Assembly: GCA_022791455.1 (NCBI GenBank)
Contig: JAAVZC010000001.1
Coordinates: forward strand, 186,001 to 250,000
Source of the DNA: Eggerthellaceae bacterium
GTDB lineage: Bacteria; Actinomycetota; Coriobacteriia; Coriobacteriales; Eggerthellaceae
Length of the DNA: 64,000 bases
Direction of reading: 5' to 3'
Numbering within the stretch: the first letter of the stretch is position 1; the number at the start of each line of letters is the position of its first letter. The translations under genes were made by a program, and so were the position numbers. Below are positions 56,853 through 64,000 of the stretch, in pieces. Below the pieces are notes generated by a model that saw nothing but the letters and a program-made list of their open reading frames with translations, was not told where the DNA came from and did not search any database.

Positions 56853-57695
56853 ATGTCCAACACCATCATCATCACCGATTCCGGGTCCGATATTCCCCAG
56901 GGCACTCCGGGCGTAACCGTTGTTCCCTTGGTGGTCACCTTCGGCGACGAGTCGTTCCAAGACGGCGTCACCATCTCTAAGCAGGAGTTTTACGAGCGCC
57001 TCATCGAGTCCGATCAGCTGCCCAAGACCAGCATGATTCCGCCCAGCGTCTTCGCCGCCGCATATAAGGAGGCCTTGGCCGCGGCAGACGATGTGCTGGT
57101 GGTCACCCTTTCCAGCAAGCTTTCCGGTACCTACGAAAGCGCGCTGGCGGCGGCCGCGGAATTCCCCGGGCGTGTGCATGTGGTGGACAGCCTGAACGCC
57201 TGCATTGGCGAGGCCATCCTGGTGCAGCGGGGCCGTCAGCTGCTGGATGGCGGCATGAGCGCGGCTGAAGCGGCGACGGTGCTGGAACAGGAGCGCGGCC
57301 AGGTGCGCTTGGTGGCGTTACTGGACACGCTAGAGTACCTGCGCAAGGGCGGTCGCCTGAATGCCGCCGCCGCGGTGATGGGGGAGATGCTGGCCATCAA
57401 GCCGGTCATTGCCGTGACGGACGGTGAGGTGCAGGTGCTCGGCAAGGCGCGCGGTTCGAAAAACGGCGGCAACCTGCTGCGCAAGCAAATCTTGGCGGCC
57501 GGCGGCGTGGACTTCTCCCGCCCGTACCTGCTGGGTTTCACCGGCCTCTCCGATCGACTGCTGAAGAAGTACGCCGCCGACAACGGCGATTTGTGGGAGG
57601 CGGAAACCGCGCAGCTGCCCCAGGCCTGCGTGGGCCCCACCATCGGTACCCACGTGGGGCCCGGCGCCATCGCCGTGGCGTTCTTCGCTCGCTAA
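56853..57695 (+). CDS. DegV-family fatty-acid-binding protein
   Basis: ATG 56853 follows AAGGAG. The 280-aa product has the DegV signatures IIITDSGSDIP, VVPLVVTFGDESFQDGV, TSMIPPSVF, SSKLSGTYESA and LRKGGRLNAAAAVMG. DegV/FakB proteins hold a single fatty acid; with FakA they deliver it for phosphorylation and phospholipid synthesis. No fakA gene is in the window. Its stop overlaps the stop of the convergent FBPase gene by two bases in CTAA. Confidence 0.9.
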   Translation: MSNTIIITDSGSDIPQGTPGVTVVPLVVTFGDESFQDGVTISKQEFYERLIESDQLPKTSMIPPSVFAAAYKEALAAADDVLVVTLSSKLSGTYESALAAAAEFPGRVHVVDSLNACIGEAILVQRGRQLLDGGMSAAEAATVLEQERGQVRLVALLDTLEYLRKGGRLNAAAAVMGEMLAIKPVIAVTDGEVQVLGKARGSKNGGNLLRKQILAAGGVDFSRPYLLGFTGLSDRLLKKYAADNGDLWEAETAQLPQACVGPTIGTHVGPGAIAVAFFAR

Positions 57696-59734
57696 GCCTG
57701 TTCCTTCAAAAGCCCGCTGCGGTACGCTTCAAGCAGCTGCTTCAAGTCGGCCACCTGGGCTTTCAGCTGGGCGCCCAGGTCGGTGTCGGCCACCAGCGTG
57801 CGCTCGTCCACCCGTTCCACCACGCGGCGCGACGAGTGGATGTCGCGCTCCTGGGCCACCGCCGCCTCCCGCGATACCAGTGGTTCGTGGGCGGCCAAAA
57901 TGAACCCGTAGGAGTTTGAGATGAGCGTGTAGCCGGCAATGCCGGTGGTGCCCTGGTAGGCCTTCGAGAAGCCGCCGTCGATCATCAGCACCTTCCCGCC
58001 GCACTTCACCGGGTCCTCGCCGTCCTTCGCCTTCACCGGCACATGGCCGCAGATGATGCGCGCGCAACGGGGGTCCAGGCCGAAGTCGCGGAAGATGCCG
58101 TCGATGGCCGCCTCGTCCTCCAACAGGCGGTAGAAGGGGTTCTTCACTTCCTTGCGTGCTTCTTTGTCCGCTACCAGGTACAGCTCGAAGGTGGCCATTT
58201 TGCTCTTCGCGAACAGGGGAGAGCCCTCGCCCAGCCACAGGTACCACAAGAGGTCGCGGCCGCGGCGGCGCTCGGCGGCGTCTTCCGCGAAGAAGGCGTT
58301 GCGCACGTGGCGCTCCAGGCAGTCGTAGAGGGCGCGCCCAGACACCGCTTCGCCGAAGACGTTGACCGTCTTGCAGCTGCCGTCCTCGTTCAGGGGCACG
58401 CAGGCGTGGAACAGCAGGTTGCCGTTGTTCACCTTGTAGAGGCTGCCGTGATCCAGCAGAAAGCGCATGTGGCGCTGCAGCTTTTCGCAATGGGTGAAGG
58501 CCTGCTCCAGCCGCTGCATGATGGCTTCCTCTTCGGGGGTGAGCCTATAGGGGTCGTTCCAATCCACAGTGGGGAACAGGGGGTCTACCAGGGGATATTC
58601 TGTGCCGTCCACCACAACGGTGCCCGTTTCGGGGTTAATGCGGTGCAGCAGCTTGCGGTCTTCCATGGCGAAGTCCGGGTACTGGTCGATCAGCTGGCCC
58701 TCCACCTTGAACTGGATGATGGCCATGGCCTTCTGGATTTTCACGCACATCTCCGCTTCGGCATCGGAAATGTCCGGCGAGCCCTTCAGCCCGAACGCGA
58801 CGCAGGGGTCGTCCCGGTAGGCGCCCATGGCGAAGCGGGCCAGCGGTAGGATGTTGATGCCGTAGGCGTCTTCCAGAATGAAGAGGTTGCCGTAGCGGGC
58901 GCAGTTGCGCACCACATGGGCGATGCAGCCGCGCTGGCCCAGGGAGGCGCCCATCCACACGATGTCGTGGTTGCCCCATTGGATGTCGATGTTGGGGTAG
59001 GAGGCCATGGCGTCCATGATGGTGTGCGGGGCCGGGCCGCGGTCGTAGATGTCGCCCAAGATGTGCAGCTGGTCGATGGCGAGCCGCTGGATGAGCAGGC
59101 CGAGCGCCTCCACTAGCGCGACGCCCTGGCCGCACTCCACCGCCGAGCGCACGAGCGCCTGCTGGTAGGCGCGCTTGTCCACGCCCAGCCCGTCTTCGGT
59201 CATCAGCTCTTCCACGGTGTAGGCGAAGTCCGGCGGCAGCGCGCGGCGCACGTGGGAGCGGGTGTATTTCTGCGCCGCCCGTTTCGCCACCGCCACCAGG
59301 CGGGTGACAGCGGTTTCGTACCAGGCCAGCTGGTCGTCGGTTTCGGCAAGGGCGATGCACGCCTTCTCGCGCGGATAGTAGATGAGGGTGGCAAGCGCGC
59401 GTTTCTCCTGTTCAGATAGCTGGTCGCCGAAAACGTCCTCGATTTTGAGCCGGATGGAGCCGGAGCCGTTGCGGATGGTGTGCGAGAACGCCTCGTATTC
59501 GCCGTGGATGTCGGAGCAGAAGAACTCGGTGCCCTTGGGTAAGTTCAGGATAGCGCTCAGGTTCATGAGCTCGGCAGCGGCGCTCGCCTGCGTGGGGAAT
59601 AGGCGCGCCAAAAGCGCCAGCGCCCGCGTGTCAGTTGAAGGGGCGTCTGTCGCCGGCGCCTGCGCGCCGGCCGAGGGGATGCGCGTTGCCGGGGCGGCGG
59701 TTCGTGCCGATTGGCTGCCGTCGTTGTGGGCCAT
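57692..59734 (-). CDS. fbp: Fructose-1,6-bisphosphatase, class III
   Basis: ATG 59734 follows AAGGAGAG; the longer frame lacks support. The 680-aa product fits class III (Firmicutes-type) size. Metal-binding calcineurin-like motifs: FFCSDIHGEYEAFSH, HILGDIYDRGPAPHTIMD and IQWGNHDIVWMGA; later ARIICGHVPVKAKDG and LMIDGGFSKAYQG. It converts fructose-1,6-bisphosphate to fructose-6-phosphate in gluconeogenesis, as expected in an organism growing on amino acids or small acids. The first ~40 residues are a variable Ala/Pro/Thr tail. Confidence 0.93.
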   Translation of the reverse strand: MAHNDGSQSARTAAPATRIPSAGAQAPATDAPSTDTRALALLARLFPTQASAAAELMNLSAILNLPKGTEFFCSDIHGEYEAFSHTIRNGSGSIRLKIEDVFGDQLSEQEKRALATLIYYPREKACIALAETDDQLAWYETAVTRLVAVAKRAAQKYTRSHVRRALPPDFAYTVEELMTEDGLGVDKRAYQQALVRSAVECGQGVALVEALGLLIQRLAIDQLHILGDIYDRGPAPHTIMDAMASYPNIDIQWGNHDIVWMGASLGQRGCIAHVVRNCARYGNLFILEDAYGINILPLARFAMGAYRDDPCVAFGLKGSPDISDAEAEMCVKIQKAMAIIQFKVEGQLIDQYPDFAMEDRKLLHRINPETGTVVVDGTEYPLVDPLFPTVDWNDPYRLTPEEEAIMQRLEQAFTHCEKLQRHMRFLLDHGSLYKVNNGNLLFHACVPLNEDGSCKTVNVFGEAVSGRALYDCLERHVRNAFFAEDAAERRRGRDLLWYLWLGEGSPLFAKSKMATFELYLVADKEARKEVKNPFYRLLEDEAAIDGIFRDFGLDPRCARIICGHVPVKAKDGEDPVKCGGKVLMIDGGFSKAYQGTTGIAGYTLISNSYGFILAAHEPLVSREAAVAQERDIHSSRRVVERVDERTLVADTDLGAQLKAQVADLKQLLEAYRSGLLKEQA

Positions 59735-59884
59735 GGGTCTCTCCTTGTGCGGTAACTCATTTGCGGCCGTCGCGCAGCGCCCGCACGTGGCTACTTTGGC
59801 GCGACGGCTCATGCAGTAGCGCTATCTTACTTGTAGAGCGGCTCCCTTCTCTCCCCGTAGTCGCCAAGCGGGCAACGAAGTGGT

Positions 59885-59909
59885 TGGATTACCGCACTAT
59901 TCCAGCCAC
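59885..59909. repeat. 25-bp direct repeat, copy 1
   Basis: TGGATTACCGCACTATTCCA followed by GCCAC; identical to 60019-60043. Confidence 0.8.
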
Positions 59910-60014
59910 CTATGCAGTTTCTGCCTGCTCAACTTCGGAAAATCGTGCATTTTTGTCCAGCGAAGGCCGTTTTAGGTGCCGAAAGCCTGCTCGACGAGAG
60001 GCGTCGCGGCGCGA

Positions 60015-60043
60015 TGGCTGGATTACCGCACTATTCCAGCCAC
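60015..60043. repeat. 25-bp direct repeat, copy 2, with perfect dyad
   Basis: TGGCTGGA (60015-60022) and TCCAGCCA (60035-60042) form a perfect 8-bp inverted repeat around TTACCGCACTAT. It lies immediately before the -35 region of the LOG gene. Confidence 0.75.
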
Positions 60044-60071
60044 TTCGCAACAAAAATGGTTGTGCTATGCT
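60044..60071 (+). promoter_or_regulatory. Promoter candidate of the LOG gene
   Basis: TTCGCA (60044-60049), 16 nt, TATGCT (60066-60071). Leader of ~55 nt to the ATG. Confidence 0.4.
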
Positions 60072-60134
60072 GGATGAACGAAAGCATTTCCGGCGCGAGG
60101 CCGGGTTCCCATACCTATTACGCCAGGAGGCAGT

Positions 60135-60722
60135 ATGAATATCACGGTGTATTGCGGCTCGGCCATGGGCGACAGCCCCGCCATTGTGGAGGCGGCGCGC
60201 CAGCTGGGCCAGTGGATTGGTGAAAGCGGCAACCGCTTGGTGTACGGTGGCAGCTCGGTGGGGCTGATGGGGGTCGTCTCCCGCGCGGCCCTGGAGGCAG
60301 GTGCGGAGGTAGACGGCGTCGAGCCCCAGTTCTTCATCGATGCCGGCGTGGAGCAGCACGACCTGACGAACCTGTTCGTAGTAGAGACCATGGCCGAGCG
60401 CAAAACCATGATGATCGGACTCGGCGACGTCTTCGTGGCGTTGCCCGGCGGGGTGGGCACGCTCGAGGAGATCAGCGAGATCCTCACCCGCGTGCGCCTG
60501 GACATGGGCCCGCACGAGTGCTTCATGCTGAACATCGACGGGTTCTACGACCCCCTCATCGCATTTCTGGAGGAAATGATCGCCCACGGGTTCTTCGACC
60601 GCGAAGACATGGACCGCGTCCACTTCCCCAAAACCGTGGAAGAGCTGGCCGAAATGGTGGCCTATTCCCAAGAGCATCCGCCCGTACGCGAAGGCGGCCT
60701 GTTCCTGGCCAATTTCGGCTAA
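60135..60722 (+). CDS. LOG-family phosphoribohydrolase (TIGR00730)
   Basis: A 195-aa Rossmann-like protein. ITVYCGSAMGDSP, LVYGGSSVGLMGVVSRAALE, ERKTMMIGLGDVFVALPGGV then GTLEEI; the PGGxGTxxE motif marks LOG enzymes, often misnamed lysine decarboxylases. They cleave nucleoside 5'-monophosphates such as cytokinin ribotides or AMP to the base and ribose-5-phosphate. CAGGAGG precedes the ATG. Its stop overlaps the convergent UDG stop in CTAA. Confidence 0.9.
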   Translation: MNITVYCGSAMGDSPAIVEAARQLGQWIGESGNRLVYGGSSVGLMGVVSRAALEAGAEVDGVEPQFFIDAGVEQHDLTNLFVVETMAERKTMMIGLGDVFVALPGGVGTLEEISEILTRVRLDMGPHECFMLNIDGFYDPLIAFLEEMIAHGFFDREDMDRVHFPKTVEELAEMVAYSQEHPPVREGGLFLANFG

Positions 60723-61303
60723 TCGACAGCCGCCGGCTGCTCGTTGCCCAACAAGCGCCCCAGGGTGGCAAAGTCCTCTTCCAGCGCCACGCGCTTGCTG
60801 CGATCGTACAGCGCAGCGGCGGGGTGGAAGATGGGGAACACCGTGAAATTGCCGGCTTTCGTCGGCTTGCCGTGAAGGCGCGTTATCCCTGTGTCGGTCT
60901 TCAGGATGAACTTCGTCGAGAAGTTCCCCAGCGTAACGATGTATTCCGGCGAAATGGTGCGTGTCTGCTCGCGCAGAAACGGCGTGCAGGCCTGAATCTC
61001 CTCGGGGCGCGGATCGCGATTTCCCGGCGGCCGGCACTTCAGCACATTGGCGATGAACACGTCCTTGCGCTCAAGCCCGGCGATGGCCAGCAGCTCGTCC
61101 AGGTACTTCCCGGCGGCACCCACAAACGGACGCCCCTGCAGGTCTTCGTTTTTCCCCGGCGCCTCGCCCACAATGAGCACGCGCGCCTGCGGATTCCCTT
61201 CGCCGAAGACCACGTTGGTGCGCCCCTCATGTAACGGGCAGCGCGTGCAGTCGGCCACTTGGGCGCGAATATCCTCCAGCGGAATATGCGGCTTTCCCAC
61301 CAT
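60719..61303 (-). CDS. Uracil-DNA glycosylase, family 4
   Basis: A 194-aa protein of usual family 4 size. CTRCPLHEGR and NVLKCRPPGNRDPRPEEIQAC give the four cysteines of the [4Fe-4S] cluster; GEAPGKNEDLQGRPFVG holds motif 1 and HPAA motif 2. It removes uracil arising from cytosine deamination. It is 9 bp downstream of the alanine racemase gene and on the same strand, so they may be co-transcribed. Confidence 0.92.
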   Translation of the reverse strand: MVGKPHIPLEDIRAQVADCTRCPLHEGRTNVVFGEGNPQARVLIVGEAPGKNEDLQGRPFVGAAGKYLDELLAIAGLERKDVFIANVLKCRPPGNRDPRPEEIQACTPFLREQTRTISPEYIVTLGNFSTKFILKTDTGITRLHGKPTKAGNFTVFPIFHPAAALYDRSKRVALEEDFATLGRLLGNEQPAAVD

Positions 61304-61312
61304 CGTCGGCCT

Positions 61313-62764
61313 CTAGCGGTACAGCCGCGGCATGCGGGAGGTGCCAAACGCGATGCACACCTCGTGCGGAATGGTGTCCAGCAGCTCGCACATGGACTCC
61401 ACCGTGCACACGTTGTCGCCGTCGCCGCCGATGATGGTCACCACGTCGCCGATCATCGGTTCCGCGCGGCTCAAAAGGCCGCGGGCGTAGGGGTCCACTT
61501 CGAACATGCACTGGTCCATACAGATGTTGCCCACCTGGTTCATGAGGCCGCCGTTGAACAGGAAGCGCACGCGGCTGGAAAGGGCGCGGCGCAGCCCGTC
61601 GGCGTACCCGATGGGAATGGTGCAGATTTTCGTGGAGGCGCCGCGGCTGCGATAGTGCAGCCCGTAGCTGACGCCGTCGCTCAGCGGTACCGTGCGCACG
61701 TCGGTAATGCGGGCGTAAACCGACATCGCCGGGCGCAAGTCGATCATGGTGAGCGTCTCCGGGCAGGGGTAGTAGCCGTAGAGGCTGATGCCCAGCCGCA
61801 CCATGTCGAAATGCACGTCGGGGAAGCGGATGATGGCCGCCGAGTTGGCCGCGTGCACGATGCCCGGGTCCACGCCGGCCATGCGCAGCGACGAGAGCGC
61901 CTCCAAGAAGCGCTTCGTCTGAATTTGGAAGTCGAGCGTTTGCGCCTCGTCGGCGGTGGCGAAGTGGGTGAACGTGCCCACCAGCTCCAGCGCGCGGTGG
62001 AAGCCAATCTGGTGCATAAACTCGGCCACCTGGTCCCAGCGCACGCCAATACGGTTCATGCCGGTGTTCACCGCCAGATGGAACGGCGCCGTGATGCCGA
62101 ACGCGTCGGCCGCCTCGGCGTAAGCGATGGCGAAATCCGCCGTGTAGATGGAGGGCATCACCTTGTAGCCCAGCAGCAGCGGAATAGCGGTCTCGGGCGG
62201 CTGGGAAAGCACCAGGATGGGTGCGCCGATGAGCGCTTCCCGCAGCTCGATGGCCTCGTCGATGGTGGCCACTCCCAGGTAATCGGCACCGGAGTTCAGT
62301 GCCATCTTCGCCACTTGCACCGCGCCGTGGCCGTACGCATCCGCCTTCACCACGGCCATCAGCCGCGTGCCGGGAGCCAGCCGCGCCCGCACCTGCTGGG
62401 TGTTATGGCGAATGGCGGACAGGTCTACTTCCACCCATGACCAGCGACGATCCTCCTCGGGGATGCGCGCCAGCTTGTCCGGATCGAACGAAAGACCGGA
62501 ATCCTTGGAAGAGACGGGCGCGGCGAACTTGAGGGCCGGAGACCGATGGGCCGCCGTGCGCGCCGCAGCGCCGGCGCCGCCCGCCGCGCTGCCGAGGCCC
62601 TGCGTGAACGCCTGCGCCTGGGCGAGCGTCTGGCGCGCCTGCTGCACCGGGCTGTGCTGCGTGGCCTGCGCCTCAATTTCCGCCTTGCGAATGGCGTCTT
62701 TCGCTGAAACAAACCCAGGGTTTCGCCTGCCGAAACCGGTAAATCCGTTTATCGAAGAATCCAT
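61313..62764 (-). CDS. alr: Alanine racemase with long N-terminal extension
   Basis: ATG 62764 follows GGAAAGG; the longer frame is non-coding. The 483-aa product is ~110 residues longer than usual. The catalytic domain starts at RRWSWVEVDLSAIRHN; the PLP lysine is in VVKADAYGHG near residue 145 and the second catalytic Tyr in SYGLHYRS. RMAGVDPGIVHAANSAA and RLGISLYGYYP are further family blocks. It makes D-alanine for peptidoglycan. The extension (Gln/Ala-rich, AQATQHSPVQQARQTLAQAQ) is predicted helical and has no known domain. Confidence 0.92.
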   Translation of the reverse strand: MDSSINGFTGFGRRNPGFVSAKDAIRKAEIEAQATQHSPVQQARQTLAQAQAFTQGLGSAAGGAGAAARTAAHRSPALKFAAPVSSKDSGLSFDPDKLARIPEEDRRWSWVEVDLSAIRHNTQQVRARLAPGTRLMAVVKADAYGHGAVQVAKMALNSGADYLGVATIDEAIELREALIGAPILVLSQPPETAIPLLLGYKVMPSIYTADFAIAYAEAADAFGITAPFHLAVNTGMNRIGVRWDQVAEFMHQIGFHRALELVGTFTHFATADEAQTLDFQIQTKRFLEALSSLRMAGVDPGIVHAANSAAIIRFPDVHFDMVRLGISLYGYYPCPETLTMIDLRPAMSVYARITDVRTVPLSDGVSYGLHYRSRGASTKICTIPIGYADGLRRALSSRVRFLFNGGLMNQVGNICMDQCMFEVDPYARGLLSRAEPMIGDVVTIIGGDGDNVCTVESMCELLDTIPHEVCIAFGTSRMPRLYR

Positions 62765-62820
62765 AGGGCCTTTCCGTTCGAACCGTTTTCGCGAATTATA
62801 CCGCGCCCGTGCGAACCAAC

Positions 62821-63462
62821 CTAGCGAAGCGCCAGCTGGATATACGAAGCGGTGCAGCAAGCGGCGAAGCCCACCACGATGATCACCAGAGCAATGTTGG
62901 CTCCCCGGTTCCCCAGCTTCTCCAGGCCCTTGCAGATGAGCGGCCACATCACCCACACGTAGAACATGGCCACGAGGCCAATGACCACGTCGTTGATCAG
63001 CCACGCCTGGCCGAACACATTAAGGAACAGGCCCGAGTTGTCCCAATAGGGATACTCGCCGAATTGGTCCGGCTGGTTCACCATCCACCCGATGACCAGC
63101 TCGAGCAGCATGGCCAGCAGCACCGCGTAAAGGAAGGTTTCCAGAAATGCGCCCCACATGGTCTTGCGGCGCTCGATGATGATTTCCTTGAAGGGCTCGA
63201 TGACAAACGTCATGGCAACCGCGCCGAAGCCGTAGACCCAATAGGGATGGTACCAGGGGTCGCTCCAAACAGCGTAATCGTCAGCGACGATGCCGAAAAA
63301 GTGGTTCATGAACAGGCAATACGGGATCTCCAGCCAATGGCCCACGATGCATCCGATGCAAAATGCCACCACGAGTGCCCGCCAAAAGCCCCACGACTTG
63401 AAAACAGCGAACCCCACCTCGTCTTCTTTTTGAAGCTTTTTGTGCTGCGTTCGCGCTTTCAT
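62821..63462 (-). CDS. CmpB-like (putative ABC transporter type IV) membrane protein
   Basis: A 213-aa membrane protein with about five helices. Patterns ALVVAFCIGCIVGHWLEIPY, YHPYWVYGFGAVAMTFVI, LLELVIGWMVNQPDQFGEYP and NVFGQAWLINDVVIG follow family PF06541, whose function is not established. The N-terminal 20 residues are cytoplasmic and charged. It lies 56 bp upstream of alr on the same strand and may be in its operon. Confidence 0.7.
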   Translation of the reverse strand: MKARTQHKKLQKEDEVGFAVFKSWGFWRALVVAFCIGCIVGHWLEIPYCLFMNHFFGIVADDYAVWSDPWYHPYWVYGFGAVAMTFVIEPFKEIIIERRKTMWGAFLETFLYAVLLAMLLELVIGWMVNQPDQFGEYPYWDNSGLFLNVFGQAWLINDVVIGLVAMFYVWVMWPLICKGLEKLGNRGANIALVIIVVGFAACCTASYIQLALR

Positions 63463-63795
63463 GATCGGCCTCTCTTTTTCGCACCCGTTTCGCGCTCTTC
63501 CGAAGAAGGTTCCATGGAGAAATTATCGCTTTTGAAGGCTGCGGCGGCGAAGGGCGGCGAGCGTTTGCCGCACCGTTGCCCGTCCGTTGCCGGGCGGGGT
63601 GCGGAGGAGGGGGGCTGGCTGAAGGTTGGGCAGGGGGGTGATGAGGGATGCGGGGGCGTCAAGGCATGCAAGGTCATGGGGCGGTGGAGGCCAGTGGGTT
63701 ACTGGAGGGGGCTTCGGAACCTGAAGCCGTAGGGCACGAGGGCCGCGAGCGCCCCTTCCCCTGCTGTCTTTGAGCGCTGTTGCCGGAGTTTTGCC
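63463..63795. other. Non-coding gap, purine-skewed, no feature recognised
   Basis: 333 bp between the CmpB-like start and the LuxR stop. The plus strand is strongly G-rich (GGAGGAGGGGGGCTGG and similar). No RBS-supported frame, hairpin or repeat of the families above was found. It should contain the promoter of the 62821 gene near its left end. Confidence 0.5.
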
Positions 63796-64000
63796 CTAGG
63801 ACGATGGCCCGGTGTAGCCAAGCGGGAGAAACGCCACTGCCTGCACGTATTGGGCCATTTCAGCGCTGACCAGGTCTACCAGCTCTTGGCGGCGGCGCAC
63901 CCTTGCCTTGTGATAGACGCGGCTCGCCGTTTTGCGCACGCACTCGTCGGTGGAGTTCACCGTTTCGGCAATGGCGGCGAACGAAGCCCCGTTGATCACC
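63796..64000 (-). CDS. LuxR-type HTH regulator, C-terminal fragment
   Basis: The frame enters from the right edge; 68 codons are visible, ending with a stop at 63796. INGASFAAIAETVNSTDECV, RKTASRVYHKARVRRRQELV, DLVSAE is the second half of a LuxR/FixJ HTH (recognition helix and the 'K..v..R.eLv' ending). In Eggerthellaceae such domains often end large membrane-bound regulators, but the N-terminal part is outside the window. Confidence 0.8.
   Translation of the reverse strand, partial: VINGASFAAIAETVNSTDECVRKTASRVYHKARVRRRQELVDLVSAEMAQYVQAVAFLPLGYTGPSS

Larger units (their letters stand above)
59735..60134. other. Non-coding gap between fbp and the LOG gene with palindromic repeats
   Basis: A 400-bp region with no credible gene. 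It contains two exact copies of a 25-bp palindromic sequence and a probable promoter for the downstream gene. The ORFs seen are low-quality and cross the fbp start. Confidence 0.6.

Noticed and set aside
63459-63677. 72-codon minus-strand frame in the last gap
   Set aside because: Low-complexity Pro/Ser/Ala frame that overlaps the start of the CmpB-like gene and has no RBS.
1-64000. Search for selenocysteine (in-frame TGA) in the molybdoenzymes
   Set aside because: All five Tat enzymes and the DmsA-like protein read through without in-frame TGA at the Mo-ligand region, so no selenoprotein is supported here.
1-64000. tRNA, rRNA, insertion sequences and phage genes
   Set aside because: No cloverleaf-like gene, rRNA segment, transposase or integrase was recognised by reading. 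A covariance-model scan was not possible.

Overview
The window looks like chromosomal DNA of an anaerobic, high-GC member of the Coriobacteriia, most likely Eggerthellaceae (relatives of Eggerthella, Gordonibacter and Adlercreutzia). This is an inference from gene content, because no rRNA is present. The main evidence is the number of Tat-exported molybdopterin oxidoreductases with their own DmsB-type ferredoxins and NrfD/DmsC membrane partners. A bile salt hydrolase-like gene suggests a gut habitat, and a LuxR-type regulator fragment lies at the right edge.

Layout. 1-653: 3' truncated fdhD. 949-6344: a tungsten aldehyde:ferredoxin oxidoreductase (AOR) operon with two Tat-exported polyferredoxins, an NrfD protein and a MobB-like protein with a damaged Walker A motif. 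6513-7088: divergent TetR gene. 7091-10962: operon of a two-domain MarR-like regulator and a cytoplasmic DmsAB-like pair. 11124-15434, 18365-22773 and 41713-46226: three copies of one respiratory module (Tat molybdoenzyme, 4Fe-4S subunit, ~400-aa NrfD). The last two each have a LysR gene directly upstream. 15705-17441: cell-wall-anchored surface protein. 24044-28788: molybdoenzyme and ferredoxin pair resembling catechol dehydroxylases, divergent from a LysR gene. 28977-36695: MarR gene followed by a long plus-strand operon of molybdoenzyme, DmsB, DmsC, TorD, NapG and NapH. 36962-41172: GNAT, formate/nitrite channel, Vsr, VanY-like peptidase and choloylglycine hydrolase. 47519-51796: aldehyde dehydrogenase, PAS-GGDEF cyclase and MFS exporter. 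51986-56677: hypoxanthine-DNA glycosylase, a split 2-hydroxyacyl-CoA dehydratase/activase operon and its divergent MarR gene. 56853-63462: housekeeping-type genes (DegV, class III FBPase, LOG, family 4 UDG, alanine racemase, CmpB-like membrane protein). 63796-64000: LuxR-type HTH end.

How it works together. Most of the first 47 kb is alternative anaerobic respiration. NrfD/DmsC and NapGH proteins would pass quinol electrons to ferredoxin subunits and on to Tat-exported molybdo- or tungstoenzymes. FdhD and TorD support cofactor sulfuration and enzyme maturation. Each cassette has its own one-component regulator, which suggests that each answers to its own electron acceptor; the substrates cannot be read from sequence.

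The noncoding DNA is rich in small dispersed palindromic repeats: ten or more copies of a TCATCCTGAGCG...GAAGGATCT element, three identical 29-bp GAGACA elements, and an array of GGGGTTTTCGGTCC motifs. Some have entered genes or supply stop codons. Several operator-like inverted repeats are clear enough to predict regulator-target pairs.
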